Assembly (NCBI GenBank): GCA_900542635.1
Contig: UQOJ01000032.1
Span: 1-23,887 of the forward strand
DNA length: 23,887 nt
Reading direction: 5' to 3'
From: an uncultured Collinsella sp.
Lineage (GTDB): Bacteria; Actinomycetota; Coriobacteriia; Coriobacteriales; Coriobacteriaceae
Part shown: one piece after another, positions 7,459 through 13,762 of the stretch
Layout: each line of letters starts with the position of its first letter
Position numbering within the stretch: the stretch's first letter is position 1
Notes under the pieces: generated by a model
The model's input: the letters and a program-made list of their open reading frames with translations, nothing else
What the model was told of the DNA's origin: nothing
Databases searched by the model: none
Made by a program: the position numbers and the translations under genes

Positions 7459-7618
7459 GCCACGAAAAGGGCCTATCTACTACGTTTAAGCCGCAGGGGT
7501 CAACCATGGTCGGCTTTTTCGAAAATCGACAAGCTGTCTACCTGCGGTTTTGTTTTCACGGTTTTCGGTATGGCCGAGGCTATCCGTGTTAACGTAGTAG
7601 ATGGGCCCCTTTTGTGGC
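7459..7618. repeat. Large imperfect inverted repeat, about 30-bp arms
   Basis: Arms at 7459-7489 and 7589-7618 pair over about 30 bp, including an uninterrupted ATCTACTACGT core, across a 99-bp centre. Smaller nested dyads lie inside: AAGCCGCAGG (7488-7497) faces CCTGCGGTTT (7541-7550), and GTCGGCTTTTTCG pairs with CGAAAATCGAC around 7509-7530. A 13-bp palindrome (GCAGCAGTGCTGC, 7446-7458) abuts the left arm. No open reading frame in 7283-7816 looks like a protein. Confidence 0.7.
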
Positions 7619-7676
7619 AAGGGGCCGACCTGCGGCCCGGGGTGGCCAAAAAGCCCCGTCCCAAAAAGACTGTTGG

Positions 7677-7745
7677 AAGTTGCGGTGGAATAGTTCCTGT
7701 TTTTGCTGCTGAAGGCCTTGAGCAGGAACTATTCCACCGCAACTT
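7677..7745. repeat. Perfect 23-bp stem hairpin with 23-nt loop
   Basis: The arm at 7677-7699 (starts AAGTTGCGGTGG) is the exact reverse complement of 7723-7745; the loop is 7700-7722. Perfect identity over 23 bp implies recent origin or selection. It lies 72 bp before the GntR start. It has no T-run, so a terminator is unlikely; a dispersed palindromic repeat or structured RNA is more plausible. Confidence 0.8.
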
Positions 7746-7816
7746 ATGAGGGGGCGGGGGATGCGATAGTATTGCATGGTGGTATTCGATTAACCGAAGG
7801 TTTATCCGAGGGCTTT

Positions 7817-8509
7817 ATGGAACAACACCAGCATTATCAGAGCCTGCAAGATCAGGCATACAACGCACTGCGCTCCAAGATTATCTATGCCGAGCTCAGG
7901 CCTGGCACGCGCCTTTCGGCGATTGGTCTGGAAAAGGAGACGGGGATCGGGCGCACGCCCATTCGCGAGTCCTTTGTGCGCCTGCGCGAGCAGGAGCTGG
8001 TGGAAACGCGCCCCAAAAGCGGCACCTACGTCTCTAAGATCAGCATGGAACACGCCGAGAACGCCTGTTTCTTGCGCGAGAAGCTCGAGAGAAGCGTGCT
8101 CATTAAATGCTGCTCTGCCGCCACGCCCGAGCAAAAGCAGCGGCTCGAGCAGATTCTTGCCGATTCCGAATCGCTCGACCATCGTGAAACGCGTCGTTTC
8201 TTTGACCTGGACAACTTGTTTCATGAGACGTGTTTTGCGATTGCCGGCCGTCACATGCTGTGGGATTGGATGAAGAGCGTCAATACGCATTTTGAGCGAT
8301 ACAACTGGTTGCGTATGGTGTCGCAGGATCTGGATTGGGAGCCGATTCGTCGGCAGCATCGCCGGATTCTCGAGGCCATTAAGAGGGGCGATACCGACAC
8401 GGCGAGCTATCTGGCAGAGACGCACTTGCACCTGATGCCCGAGGAGCAGGGCCCGGTTATCGCCTTGCATCCTGACTATTTTGAGCTGTCCAAAGACTCG
8501 TCTATCTAG
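7817..8509 (+). CDS. GntR family regulator, FadR/FCD subfamily
   Basis: A 230-residue one-domain-plus-effector regulator. Residues about 7-75 form the GntR winged helix ('QAYNALRSKIIYAELRPGTRLS', 'TGIGRTPIRESFVRLREQELVETRPKSGTYVS'), and the rest is an all-helical FCD domain with 'DNLFHETCFAIAGR' and 'RQHRRILEAIKRGDTDTASYLAETHLHL', where D and H residues usually hold a metal and bind a small carboxylate. The ATG at 7817 follows GAGGG with short spacing; longer in-frame starts run into the hairpin region and lack a ribosome site. No metabolic target gene is adjacent, so its ligand is unknown. The LacI-family gene follows 124 bp later on the same strand. Confidence 0.9.
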   Translation: MEQHQHYQSLQDQAYNALRSKIIYAELRPGTRLSAIGLEKETGIGRTPIRESFVRLREQELVETRPKSGTYVSKISMEHAENACFLREKLERSVLIKCCSAATPEQKQRLEQILADSESLDHRETRRFFDLDNLFHETCFAIAGRHMLWDWMKSVNTHFERYNWLRMVSQDLDWEPIRRQHRRILEAIKRGDTDTASYLAETHLHLMPEEQGPVIALHPDYFELSKDSSI

Positions 8510-8542
8510 CCCATCACCGCATCTGCTCGAGACGCAAAAACG

Positions 8543-8566
8543 ACGCTGCTCACCTACAGCGTTTTG
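8543..8566 (+). terminator. Weak hairpin between the GntR and LacI genes
   Basis: ACGCTG (8543-8548) and CAGCGT (8557-8562) form a 6-bp stem with an A-run before and TTT after. It could be a weak terminator; the flanking GCAAAAACG and CGTTTTGC also give it the look of an operator for the LacI-type regulator. Confidence 0.35.
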
Positions 8567-8633
8567 CAACCGAGATTTTTTAAAAATGCCTAAAATTGCT
8601 CAGACTGCCGACAAATGGGAAACGGGGTGCGCT

Positions 8634-9656
8634 ATGGCGCAGATGAGAATCAAGGACATTGCCGCCGAGGCGGGCGTGAGCCCGGCCACGGTCTCGCGCT
8701 ATCTCAACAACCGCCCCGGGCAAATGACCGAGGAAACCCGTGCTCGCATCGCGGCGGTTATCGAGCGCACCGGCTATCGCCCGCGTGCCGCTGCGCGCAA
8801 TCTGCGCAGCTCGCGCACCAACCTCATCGGCGTGATCCTGGCCGACATCGCCAACCCGTTCTCGAGCGCCATGCTCGAAGGACTTTCCGCCAGCGCCGCC
8901 GCGCGCGGCTGCTCGCTCATGACGGCCATTAGCGGCAACGACCCCGCTAAGGAAGCAGAGTCGCTCACCAGGCTTATCGATGCCGGCGTGGACGGCTTGG
9001 TCGTCAACACCTGCGGAGGTAATGACGAGGCGATTGCCGCGGCAGCGGGACGTCTGCCCGTTGTGCTGCTCGACCGCGATGTTGCCGACGGCGGTGTCGA
9101 TCTGGTGACATCTAACAACCGTGAGCTAGTCGCCGGCTTGGTAGACGCCTTGGCCGCTGCGGGCAGCGAGCGTCTGTGCCTGCTCACCGAGGCAAGCGAC
9201 GATAGCCCCGTGCGTCGCGAGCGCGCCGAGGCCTTTACCGACGAGCTGTCGCGACGCGGCCTTGCCGGCGAGGTTGTCACCTTGGCCGATGGCGGTGCCA
9301 CGGGCGTTGGTCGCTTGGACGAGACCATGCGTGACTATGCCGGCAAAAAGCTCGGCCTCATTGCCGTCAACGGCCTGGTCTTCCTTCGTCTGACCGAGGC
9401 ATTAGCGCAGCTGGGACCCTCGTTGCCGGCTGGGCTCAAGATCGCGACATTTGACGATTACCCCTGGAACCACGTGCTCTTTGGCGGTGTGACCACAGCA
9501 GCGCAAGACACCCTCACCATTGCCGAGCGCGTAGTCGAGCGTCTGTCCGAGCGCATCGACGTTGTTACCACCACCGTGGGCGAAGCCGCAAAGCTCGCCC
9601 CCAAACGCATCGAGATCCCCGGCCACATCGAACACCGCGCATCGACCTCGCGCTAA
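8634..9656 (+). CDS. LacI family transcriptional regulator
   Basis: A 340-residue repressor-type protein with the LacI helix-turn-helix and hinge at the N-terminus ('MRIKDIAAEAGVSPATVSRYLNNRPGQMTEETRARIAAVIERTGYRPRAAARNLRS', shown here only as landmarks: HTH near residues 5-24, hinge near 50-60) and a periplasmic-binding-protein-like sensor domain starting 'NLIGVILADIANPFSS'. The last part has 'KIATFDDYPW', typical of the ligand cleft. The ATG at 8634 puts the HTH at the expected place; GGGGTG precedes it weakly, and an in-frame ATG at 8586 has no ribosome site. No sugar operon lies next to it, so the effector is unknown. Confidence 0.9.
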   Translation: MAQMRIKDIAAEAGVSPATVSRYLNNRPGQMTEETRARIAAVIERTGYRPRAAARNLRSSRTNLIGVILADIANPFSSAMLEGLSASAAARGCSLMTAISGNDPAKEAESLTRLIDAGVDGLVVNTCGGNDEAIAAAAGRLPVVLLDRDVADGGVDLVTSNNRELVAGLVDALAAAGSERLCLLTEASDDSPVRRERAEAFTDELSRRGLAGEVVTLADGGATGVGRLDETMRDYAGKKLGLIAVNGLVFLRLTEALAQLGPSLPAGLKIATFDDYPWNHVLFGGVTTAAQDTLTIAERVVERLSERIDVVTTTVGEAAKLAPKRIEIPGHIEHRASTSR

Positions 9657-9709
9657 CCATTCGTTCGCAACTGCCTGTTCGCGCACGTTTTTTGAGCGCT
9701 TGATACGCT

Positions 9710-9754
9710 TTAACCCTGCGGAAACATTTTTCTGCGATAGTATCTGCGATATAG
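9710..9754 (+). promoter_or_regulatory. Candidate GlnR box and promoter of the GS-like gene
   Basis: TTAAC (9710-9714), six bases, then GAAAC (9721-9725) match one half of the actinobacterial GlnR consensus gTnAC-n6-GaAAC (first base differs). A -10-like TAGTAT follows at 9738-9743 with no good -35, as expected of an activator-dependent promoter. CTGCGATA occurs twice in tandem, at 9732 and 9744. Only one box half is clear; the second pair of sites is not. Confidence 0.45.
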
Positions 9755-9790
9755 ACCAGTCGAAACCCGCCCGAAAGAAAGGGGAGCGAC

Positions 9791-11128
9791 ATGAACCAGC
9801 AGAACATCGATTACGTACTCCGCTCCGTAGAGCAGCGCGACATCCGCTTTGTGCGTCTGTGGTTTGTCGACATTCTCGGCCGCCTCAAGAACTTTGCCAT
9901 TAGCCCTGAGGACCTCGAGGTCGCTTTTGAGGAGGGTATTGGCTTTGACGGCTCCGCCATCGAGGGCTTTGCCACGCCCGAGGAAGCCGACATGCTGGCG
10001 TTTCCCGATGCTTCGACCTTCCAGATTTTGCCGTGGCGCCCGAGCCACAACGGCGTCGCCCGCGTGTTCTGCGACGTGTGCACTCCCGATCGCAAGCCCT
10101 TCGCCGGCGACCCGCGCGATGCCCTGCGCCGCATGTTCCGCAAGGCCGAGAAGGCTGGCTACCTGCTCAACGTGGGCGCCGAGCTGGAGTATTACTACTT
10201 CCCCGACGAGCATACCCCTGAGCCGCTCGACAATGTGGGCTACTTCGATCTTTCGGTGAGCGATGCCGCTCGCGACCTGCGTCGCAACACGGTCCTCACG
10301 CTCGAGAAGATGTCCGTGCCCGTGGAGTACACCTTCCACGCCGCCGGTCGCTCGCAGCACGGCATGAGCCTGCGCCACGCCGAGGCCCTGAGCATGTCCG
10401 ACGCCATCACCACGGCCAAGCTCATCATTAAGCAGCAGGCCTACGAGAGCGGTTGCCACGCCTCCTTTATGCCCAAGCCGTTGGCGGGTGAGGACGGCAG
10501 CGCCATGTTTTTGCATCAGTCGCTGTTCGACCACGACGGCAACAATGTCTTTTGGGGCGAGGACGACGAGAAGTACCATCTCTCCGATATCGCCAAGCAC
10601 TATATGGCCGGCATCCTGGCGCACGCGCGCGAGATTAGCGCCATCACCAACCCCACGGTAAACTCGTACAAGCGCATCACCACGGGCGGCGACTCCGTGC
10701 CGCAGTACGCCACGTGGGGTCTGCGCAACCGCGCGAGCATGGTCCGCATCCCGGTCTACAAGCCCGGCAAGCAGCTGTCCACGCGCATCGAGCTTCGCAG
10801 CCCCGACCCCATGGCCAATCCGTACCTGGTCAACGCCGTCACGCTGGCGGCTGGTCTGGACGGCATCGAGCGCAAGCTGGAGCTCCCGCCCGAGGCAACG
10901 GCCGAGACGCTCAAGCTTACCGACCGTCAGATGGTCGAGGCCGGCTACGCGCCGCTGCCGCGCTCGCTCAAAGAGGCGCTCGACGTGTTTGAGGACTCGC
11001 AGTTTATGAAGGATGCCCTCGGCGAGCACATCCACAGCTTCTTCCTCAAAAAGAAGCGCGACGAGTGGCATAAGTTTGAGTCTACGATCACCGAGTGGGA
11101 GATCAAGCACTACCTGGCGAACTCCTAA
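9791..11128 (+). CDS. Glutamine synthetase type I-like protein with altered metal-site residues
   Basis: A 445-residue protein collinear with GSI-alpha (GlnA, about 445 residues): beta-grasp start with 'GFDGSAIEGF' (51-60), then the catalytic domain. Conserved pieces include E131/E133 in 'GAELEYYYF', 'FMPKPL', 'TNPTVNSYKR' (286-295) and 'TRIELRSPDP' (331-340, E334, R336). Three positions that bind metal in GSI differ: the HHExA..GQxE segment reads FHAAGRSQHGMS, giving A184 and G191 instead of Glu, and GSGMHC reads GSAMFL, giving F240 instead of His. The flap motif GYEAP reads GGDSVP. The frame is intact and AAAGGGGAG precedes the ATG. It may be a divergent gamma-glutamyl ligase or a regulatory GS homologue; a plain glnA call would be unsafe. 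A GlnR-like gene follows by 50 bp. Confidence 0.85.
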   Translation: MNQQNIDYVLRSVEQRDIRFVRLWFVDILGRLKNFAISPEDLEVAFEEGIGFDGSAIEGFATPEEADMLAFPDASTFQILPWRPSHNGVARVFCDVCTPDRKPFAGDPRDALRRMFRKAEKAGYLLNVGAELEYYYFPDEHTPEPLDNVGYFDLSVSDAARDLRRNTVLTLEKMSVPVEYTFHAAGRSQHGMSLRHAEALSMSDAITTAKLIIKQQAYESGCHASFMPKPLAGEDGSAMFLHQSLFDHDGNNVFWGEDDEKYHLSDIAKHYMAGILAHAREISAITNPTVNSYKRITTGGDSVPQYATWGLRNRASMVRIPVYKPGKQLSTRIELRSPDPMANPYLVNAVTLAAGLDGIERKLELPPEATAETLKLTDRQMVEAGYAPLPRSLKEALDVFEDSQFMKDALGEHIHSFFLKKKRDEWHKFESTITEWEIKHYLANS

Positions 11129-11178
11129 TCGCGCTGACTTGTTCCAGTACGATTGAGCTCATTTCTTTGGAGGCCGAT

Positions 11179-11841
11179 ATGTCCGAAAAGAGTGCCCTGT
11201 TCATGGCGCGCACGACGCGCTTCCACGAGTTTGCCCGCAGCTTGACGACCACCCTGGGTGTCGAGGTGAGCCTGGCAACCCCCGATTCGCCGACTGCGGC
11301 GCACGACTTTGACCTGCTGATCCTCGATTCCGATGGCATTCGCAGCGACCGCATCGATCAGATTGCCAAATGGCTCGACGACCGCGGCGGCGTTCCCATG
11401 CTGGTGATCGTTGACGACGAGACGCTCGGCACCCTGCGTCTGCCGAACCACGCGCATGCCGACTTTGTATGCCCCACGGCGACGCCCAACGAGCTCAAGG
11501 CTCGCGCGCAGCGTCTGATGGGCGAGGAGGAGACCGTCGCCGCCGACGATGTGCTCAACATCGATAACCTCGAGATCAACCTGGCCACCTACCAGGTGAC
11601 GCTCGATAACGAGCCCATCGACCTGACGCTGATGGAGTACTCGCTGCTGAGCTTTTTGGCGACGCACCCCAACCGCGCCTACAGCCGCGAGGTACTGCTG
11701 CACCGCGTGTGGGGCTTTGAGTACTGCGGAGGCACGCGCACCGTCGACGTGCACATCCGACGCATCCGCTCCAAGGTGGGCCCGCAGATCGCGGCGCACA
11801 TCACCACCGTCCGTGGCGTGGGTTATCTGTTTAAGGACTAG
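11179..11841 (+). CDS. GlnR-like orphan OmpR-family regulator
   Basis: A 220-residue protein with a degenerate receiver domain (1-110) and an OmpR/PhoB winged helix (about 122-220). The receiver lacks the N-terminal acidic pair (the first strand reads 'SALFMARTT') and the usual Lys near the end, but keeps D50 in 'LLILD'. The C-terminal 'LTLMEYSLLSFLATHPNRAYSR' and 'GGTRTVDVHIRRIRSKVG' closely resemble actinobacterial GlnR, an orphan nitrogen regulator that also keeps Asp50 without being a normal phosphoacceptor. No histidine kinase is adjacent. The ATG at 11179 has GGAGG just upstream; a longer frame from 11095 overlaps the GS-like gene and is rejected. Co-transcription with the GS-like gene is likely and supports a nitrogen role. 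Confidence 0.82.
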   Translation: MSEKSALFMARTTRFHEFARSLTTTLGVEVSLATPDSPTAAHDFDLLILDSDGIRSDRIDQIAKWLDDRGGVPMLVIVDDETLGTLRLPNHAHADFVCPTATPNELKARAQRLMGEEETVAADDVLNIDNLEINLATYQVTLDNEPIDLTLMEYSLLSFLATHPNRAYSREVLLHRVWGFEYCGGTRTVDVHIRRIRSKVGPQIAAHITTVRGVGYLFKD

Positions 11842-11845
11842 ATTT

Positions 11846-11882
11846 CCACCACAAAGGGGACAGGCACCTTTGTGGTGGTTTT
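11846..11882 (+). terminator. Terminator-like palindromic repeat after the GlnR-like gene
   Basis: A perfect 12-bp stem (CCACCACAAAGG at 11846-11857, CCTTTGTGGTGG at 11867-11878), a GGACAGGCA loop, then TTTT. Almost the same element occurs at 22328-22365, so a dispersed repeat is probably serving as a terminator. Confidence 0.75.
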
Positions 11883-11994
11883 GACGCAGGCCGGGTCCTT
11901 TTGGGCCTGCAGCAGAACTTAAGCCTTCCTAAAAGATTGCGTTCTCATACACTTGCGCCCGCATATTGGGGTACAACTCAACGTGAACAATGAT

Positions 11995-12018
11995 GGCCCG
12001 CCACATGTTTGGCGGGCC
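11995..12018 (+). promoter_or_regulatory. GC-rich leader hairpin before htrA
   Basis: GGCCCGCC (11995-12002) pairs perfectly with GGCGGGCC (12011-12018) around an 8-nt loop, 29 bp before the protease start. It could be a terminator/attenuator or a leader structure; TT-TGGTT follows, which is a weak T-run. Confidence 0.5.
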
Positions 12019-12047
12019 TTTGGTTATTTGACGAAAGGATCGCAGCC

Positions 12048-13514
12048 ATGAGCGAGTACGATTCCCAGCGTCCCCAGGATGCGGGCAACGCCGGCGAGAC
12101 CCAGCAACAGCCGCGCGTGCAGGTGGAGTCGACGCCTGCCGACGGCAACATTCCCTACGTGCAGGCCTACGACACGCAGACCGGAAAGCCGCTGGGCAGC
12201 CAGCAGGTTGTAAACAAGCACACGGTGGTCAAGACCAAGACCAAAAAGCTGCCGATTTTTATTACGGCACTCGCCGGCTGTGCCTGCGGCGCCCTGCTGG
12301 TCATTGCGCTCATTATGAGCGGCACGCTCGATATCGGCGGCGGCAAGAATGCCGTGACGGCGGGCGCTTCGGGTTCGTCGACGCAAAAGATCACGATCGA
12401 CTCCGAGGACACCACGTTGGCCGAGGCCGTTTCTGCCAAGGCCCTGCCCTCCGTCGTTTCCATCACCGCCACTTCGAGCGGCAGCCAGAATGGCTCGCTT
12501 TCGCAGTCTGCTGATGAGTCGGACAGCTCGGGCAGCGTCGGCTCGGGCGTGGTGCTCGATACCGAGGGTCACATCCTCACCAACAACCACGTGGTCGATG
12601 GTTATGACCAGTACGTGGTGACCATGGACGACGGCACCACCTATGAGGCCGAGTTCGTGGGCAACGATGCCTCGAGCGACCTCGCCGTCATCAAGCTCAA
12701 GGACGCCGACGCCTCCAAGCTCACGCCGATCGAGATTGGTGACTCCTCCAAGCTCAACGTGGGCGAGTGGGTCATGGCGATTGGCTCGCCCTTCGGCAAC
12801 GAGCAGTCTGTCTCCACGGGCATTGTGTCGGCGTTGTATCGCTCCACGGCTATGAGCTCTACCAGCGGTAACACCATCTATGCCAACATGATCCAGACCG
12901 ATGCCGCCATCAACCCGGGCAACTCTGGCGGCGCGCTCGTCAACGACAATGGCGAGCTTGTGGGTATCAACTCGCTCATCGAGAGCTACTCGGGCTCCAG
13001 CTCGGGCGTGGGCTTTGCCATTCCCGTTAACTACGCCAAGAACATTGCCGACCAGATCATCGACGGCAAGACGCCGGTGCATCCGTACATGGGCGCTACG
13101 CTTTCGAGCGTCAATGCGCTCAACGCCCGCACCAACAAGCTGAGCACCGATAGCGGCGCGTATGTGGCGAGCGTCGTTGAGGACGGCCCTGCCGCCAAGG
13201 CTGGCATTCAGGAGGGCGACGTCATCACCAAGCTGGGTGACGACGAGATCACGAGCGCCGATGGCCTGATCATCGCACTGCGCAGCCACGAGGTGGGCGA
13301 GAAGGTCGAGATCACACTCATGCGCGGCAAGGAAGAGAAGAAGGTCACTGTCGAGCTGGGCTCCGATGAGGAGCTGCAGAACCAGCAGCAGGACGACAGC
13401 TCGACCGACACCGGCAACGGCGGTATTACCGACGAGCAGCTGCGCCAGTACCTGGAGGAACTGCTGGGCCAGCAGGGCCAGGGCCAGGGTCAAGGCTACG
13501 GTCAGGGTTTCTAA
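12048..13514 (+). CDS. Membrane-anchored HtrA/DegP-like serine protease
   Basis: A 488-residue S1C protease. Residues 1-67 are a polar cytosolic tail, one membrane segment spans about 68-91, and a Ser-rich linker leads to an extracytoplasmic trypsin-like domain with catalytic H181 ('LTNNHVVDG'), D211 ('SSDLAVIKL') and S293 ('NPGNSGGAL'). One PDZ domain follows (about 360-450), then an acidic and Gln-rich tail ending in GQ repeats (GQGQGQGYGQGF). The layout matches HtrA proteins of Gram-positive bacteria, which degrade or refold damaged exported proteins under stress. The ATG at 12048 follows GAAAGGA; an in-frame start at 12009 would lie inside the leader hairpin. It is probably a single-gene unit, closed by a terminator. 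Confidence 0.93.
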   Translation: MSEYDSQRPQDAGNAGETQQQPRVQVESTPADGNIPYVQAYDTQTGKPLGSQQVVNKHTVVKTKTKKLPIFITALAGCACGALLVIALIMSGTLDIGGGKNAVTAGASGSSTQKITIDSEDTTLAEAVSAKALPSVVSITATSSGSQNGSLSQSADESDSSGSVGSGVVLDTEGHILTNNHVVDGYDQYVVTMDDGTTYEAEFVGNDASSDLAVIKLKDADASKLTPIEIGDSSKLNVGEWVMAIGSPFGNEQSVSTGIVSALYRSTAMSSTSGNTIYANMIQTDAAINPGNSGGALVNDNGELVGINSLIESYSGSSSGVGFAIPVNYAKNIADQIIDGKTPVHPYMGATLSSVNALNARTNKLSTDSGAYVASVVEDGPAAKAGIQEGDVITKLGDDEITSADGLIIALRSHEVGEKVEITLMRGKEEKKVTVELGSDEELQNQQQDDSSTDTGNGGITDEQLRQYLEELLGQQGQGQGQGYGQGF

Positions 13515-13540
13515 CGAGCCGTATCGCACATATCGAAGCT

Positions 13541-13579
13541 AGAGGGGCTGTTCCGCCAGCGCGGGACGGCCCCTCTTTT
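13541..13579 (+). terminator. Terminator after htrA
   Basis: A 15-bp stem with two mismatches (AGAGGGGCTGTTCCG at 13541-13555, CGGGACGGCCCCTCT at 13562-13576) followed by TTT, 27 bp after the protease stop. Confidence 0.85.
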
Positions 13580-13584
13580 CTTAT

Positions 13585-13615
13585 TGATCCGTTGGGGACG
13601 GAGGAAAACGGATCA
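13585..13615. repeat. Short palindromic element before ligA
   Basis: TGATCCGTT (13585-13593) and AACGGATCA (13607-13615) form a perfect 9-bp stem around GGGGACGGAGGAA. The GGGGACGG loop is reminiscent of the GGGACAGG intergenic elements elsewhere in the window, but it is a different palindrome. Confidence 0.6.
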
Positions 13616-13638
13616 TGTAGAAATGGCAAGGGCATGGT

Positions 13639-13654
13639 TTGATCGCGCGATCAA
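13639..13654. promoter_or_regulatory. Perfect 16-bp palindrome upstream of ligA
   Basis: TTGATCGCGCGATCAA is perfectly self-complementary and lies 109 bp before the ligA start. Perfect 16-bp dyads without a loop fit a dimer binding site better than an RNA hairpin. No regulator can be named. Confidence 0.4.
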
Positions 13655-13762
13655 CCCCGGTCTAGCGGCTGCCGATTCGGTGCGGTTGGAAAGGGCGATT
13701 TGGCTCCATCGCGACCGGTGGTACTCTTGTATCCGTTTGAAATCGAGCGAAGGAGTGCCGCT

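Noticed and set aside
7351..7749. 132-codon plus-strand frame
   Set aside because: It runs through both large inverted repeats, has no recognisable domain or ribosome site, and codon use is unlike the neighbours.
10321..10560. Frameshift or sequencing error explaining the lost GS metal ligands
   Set aside because: The flanking residues stay in register with the GSI pattern (HAEAL, FMPKPL, HQSL), so the changes are substitutions in an intact frame.
11095..11178. Longer start for the GlnR-like gene
   Set aside because: It would overlap the GS-like gene and add 28 residues without family support; GGAGG precedes the ATG at 11179.
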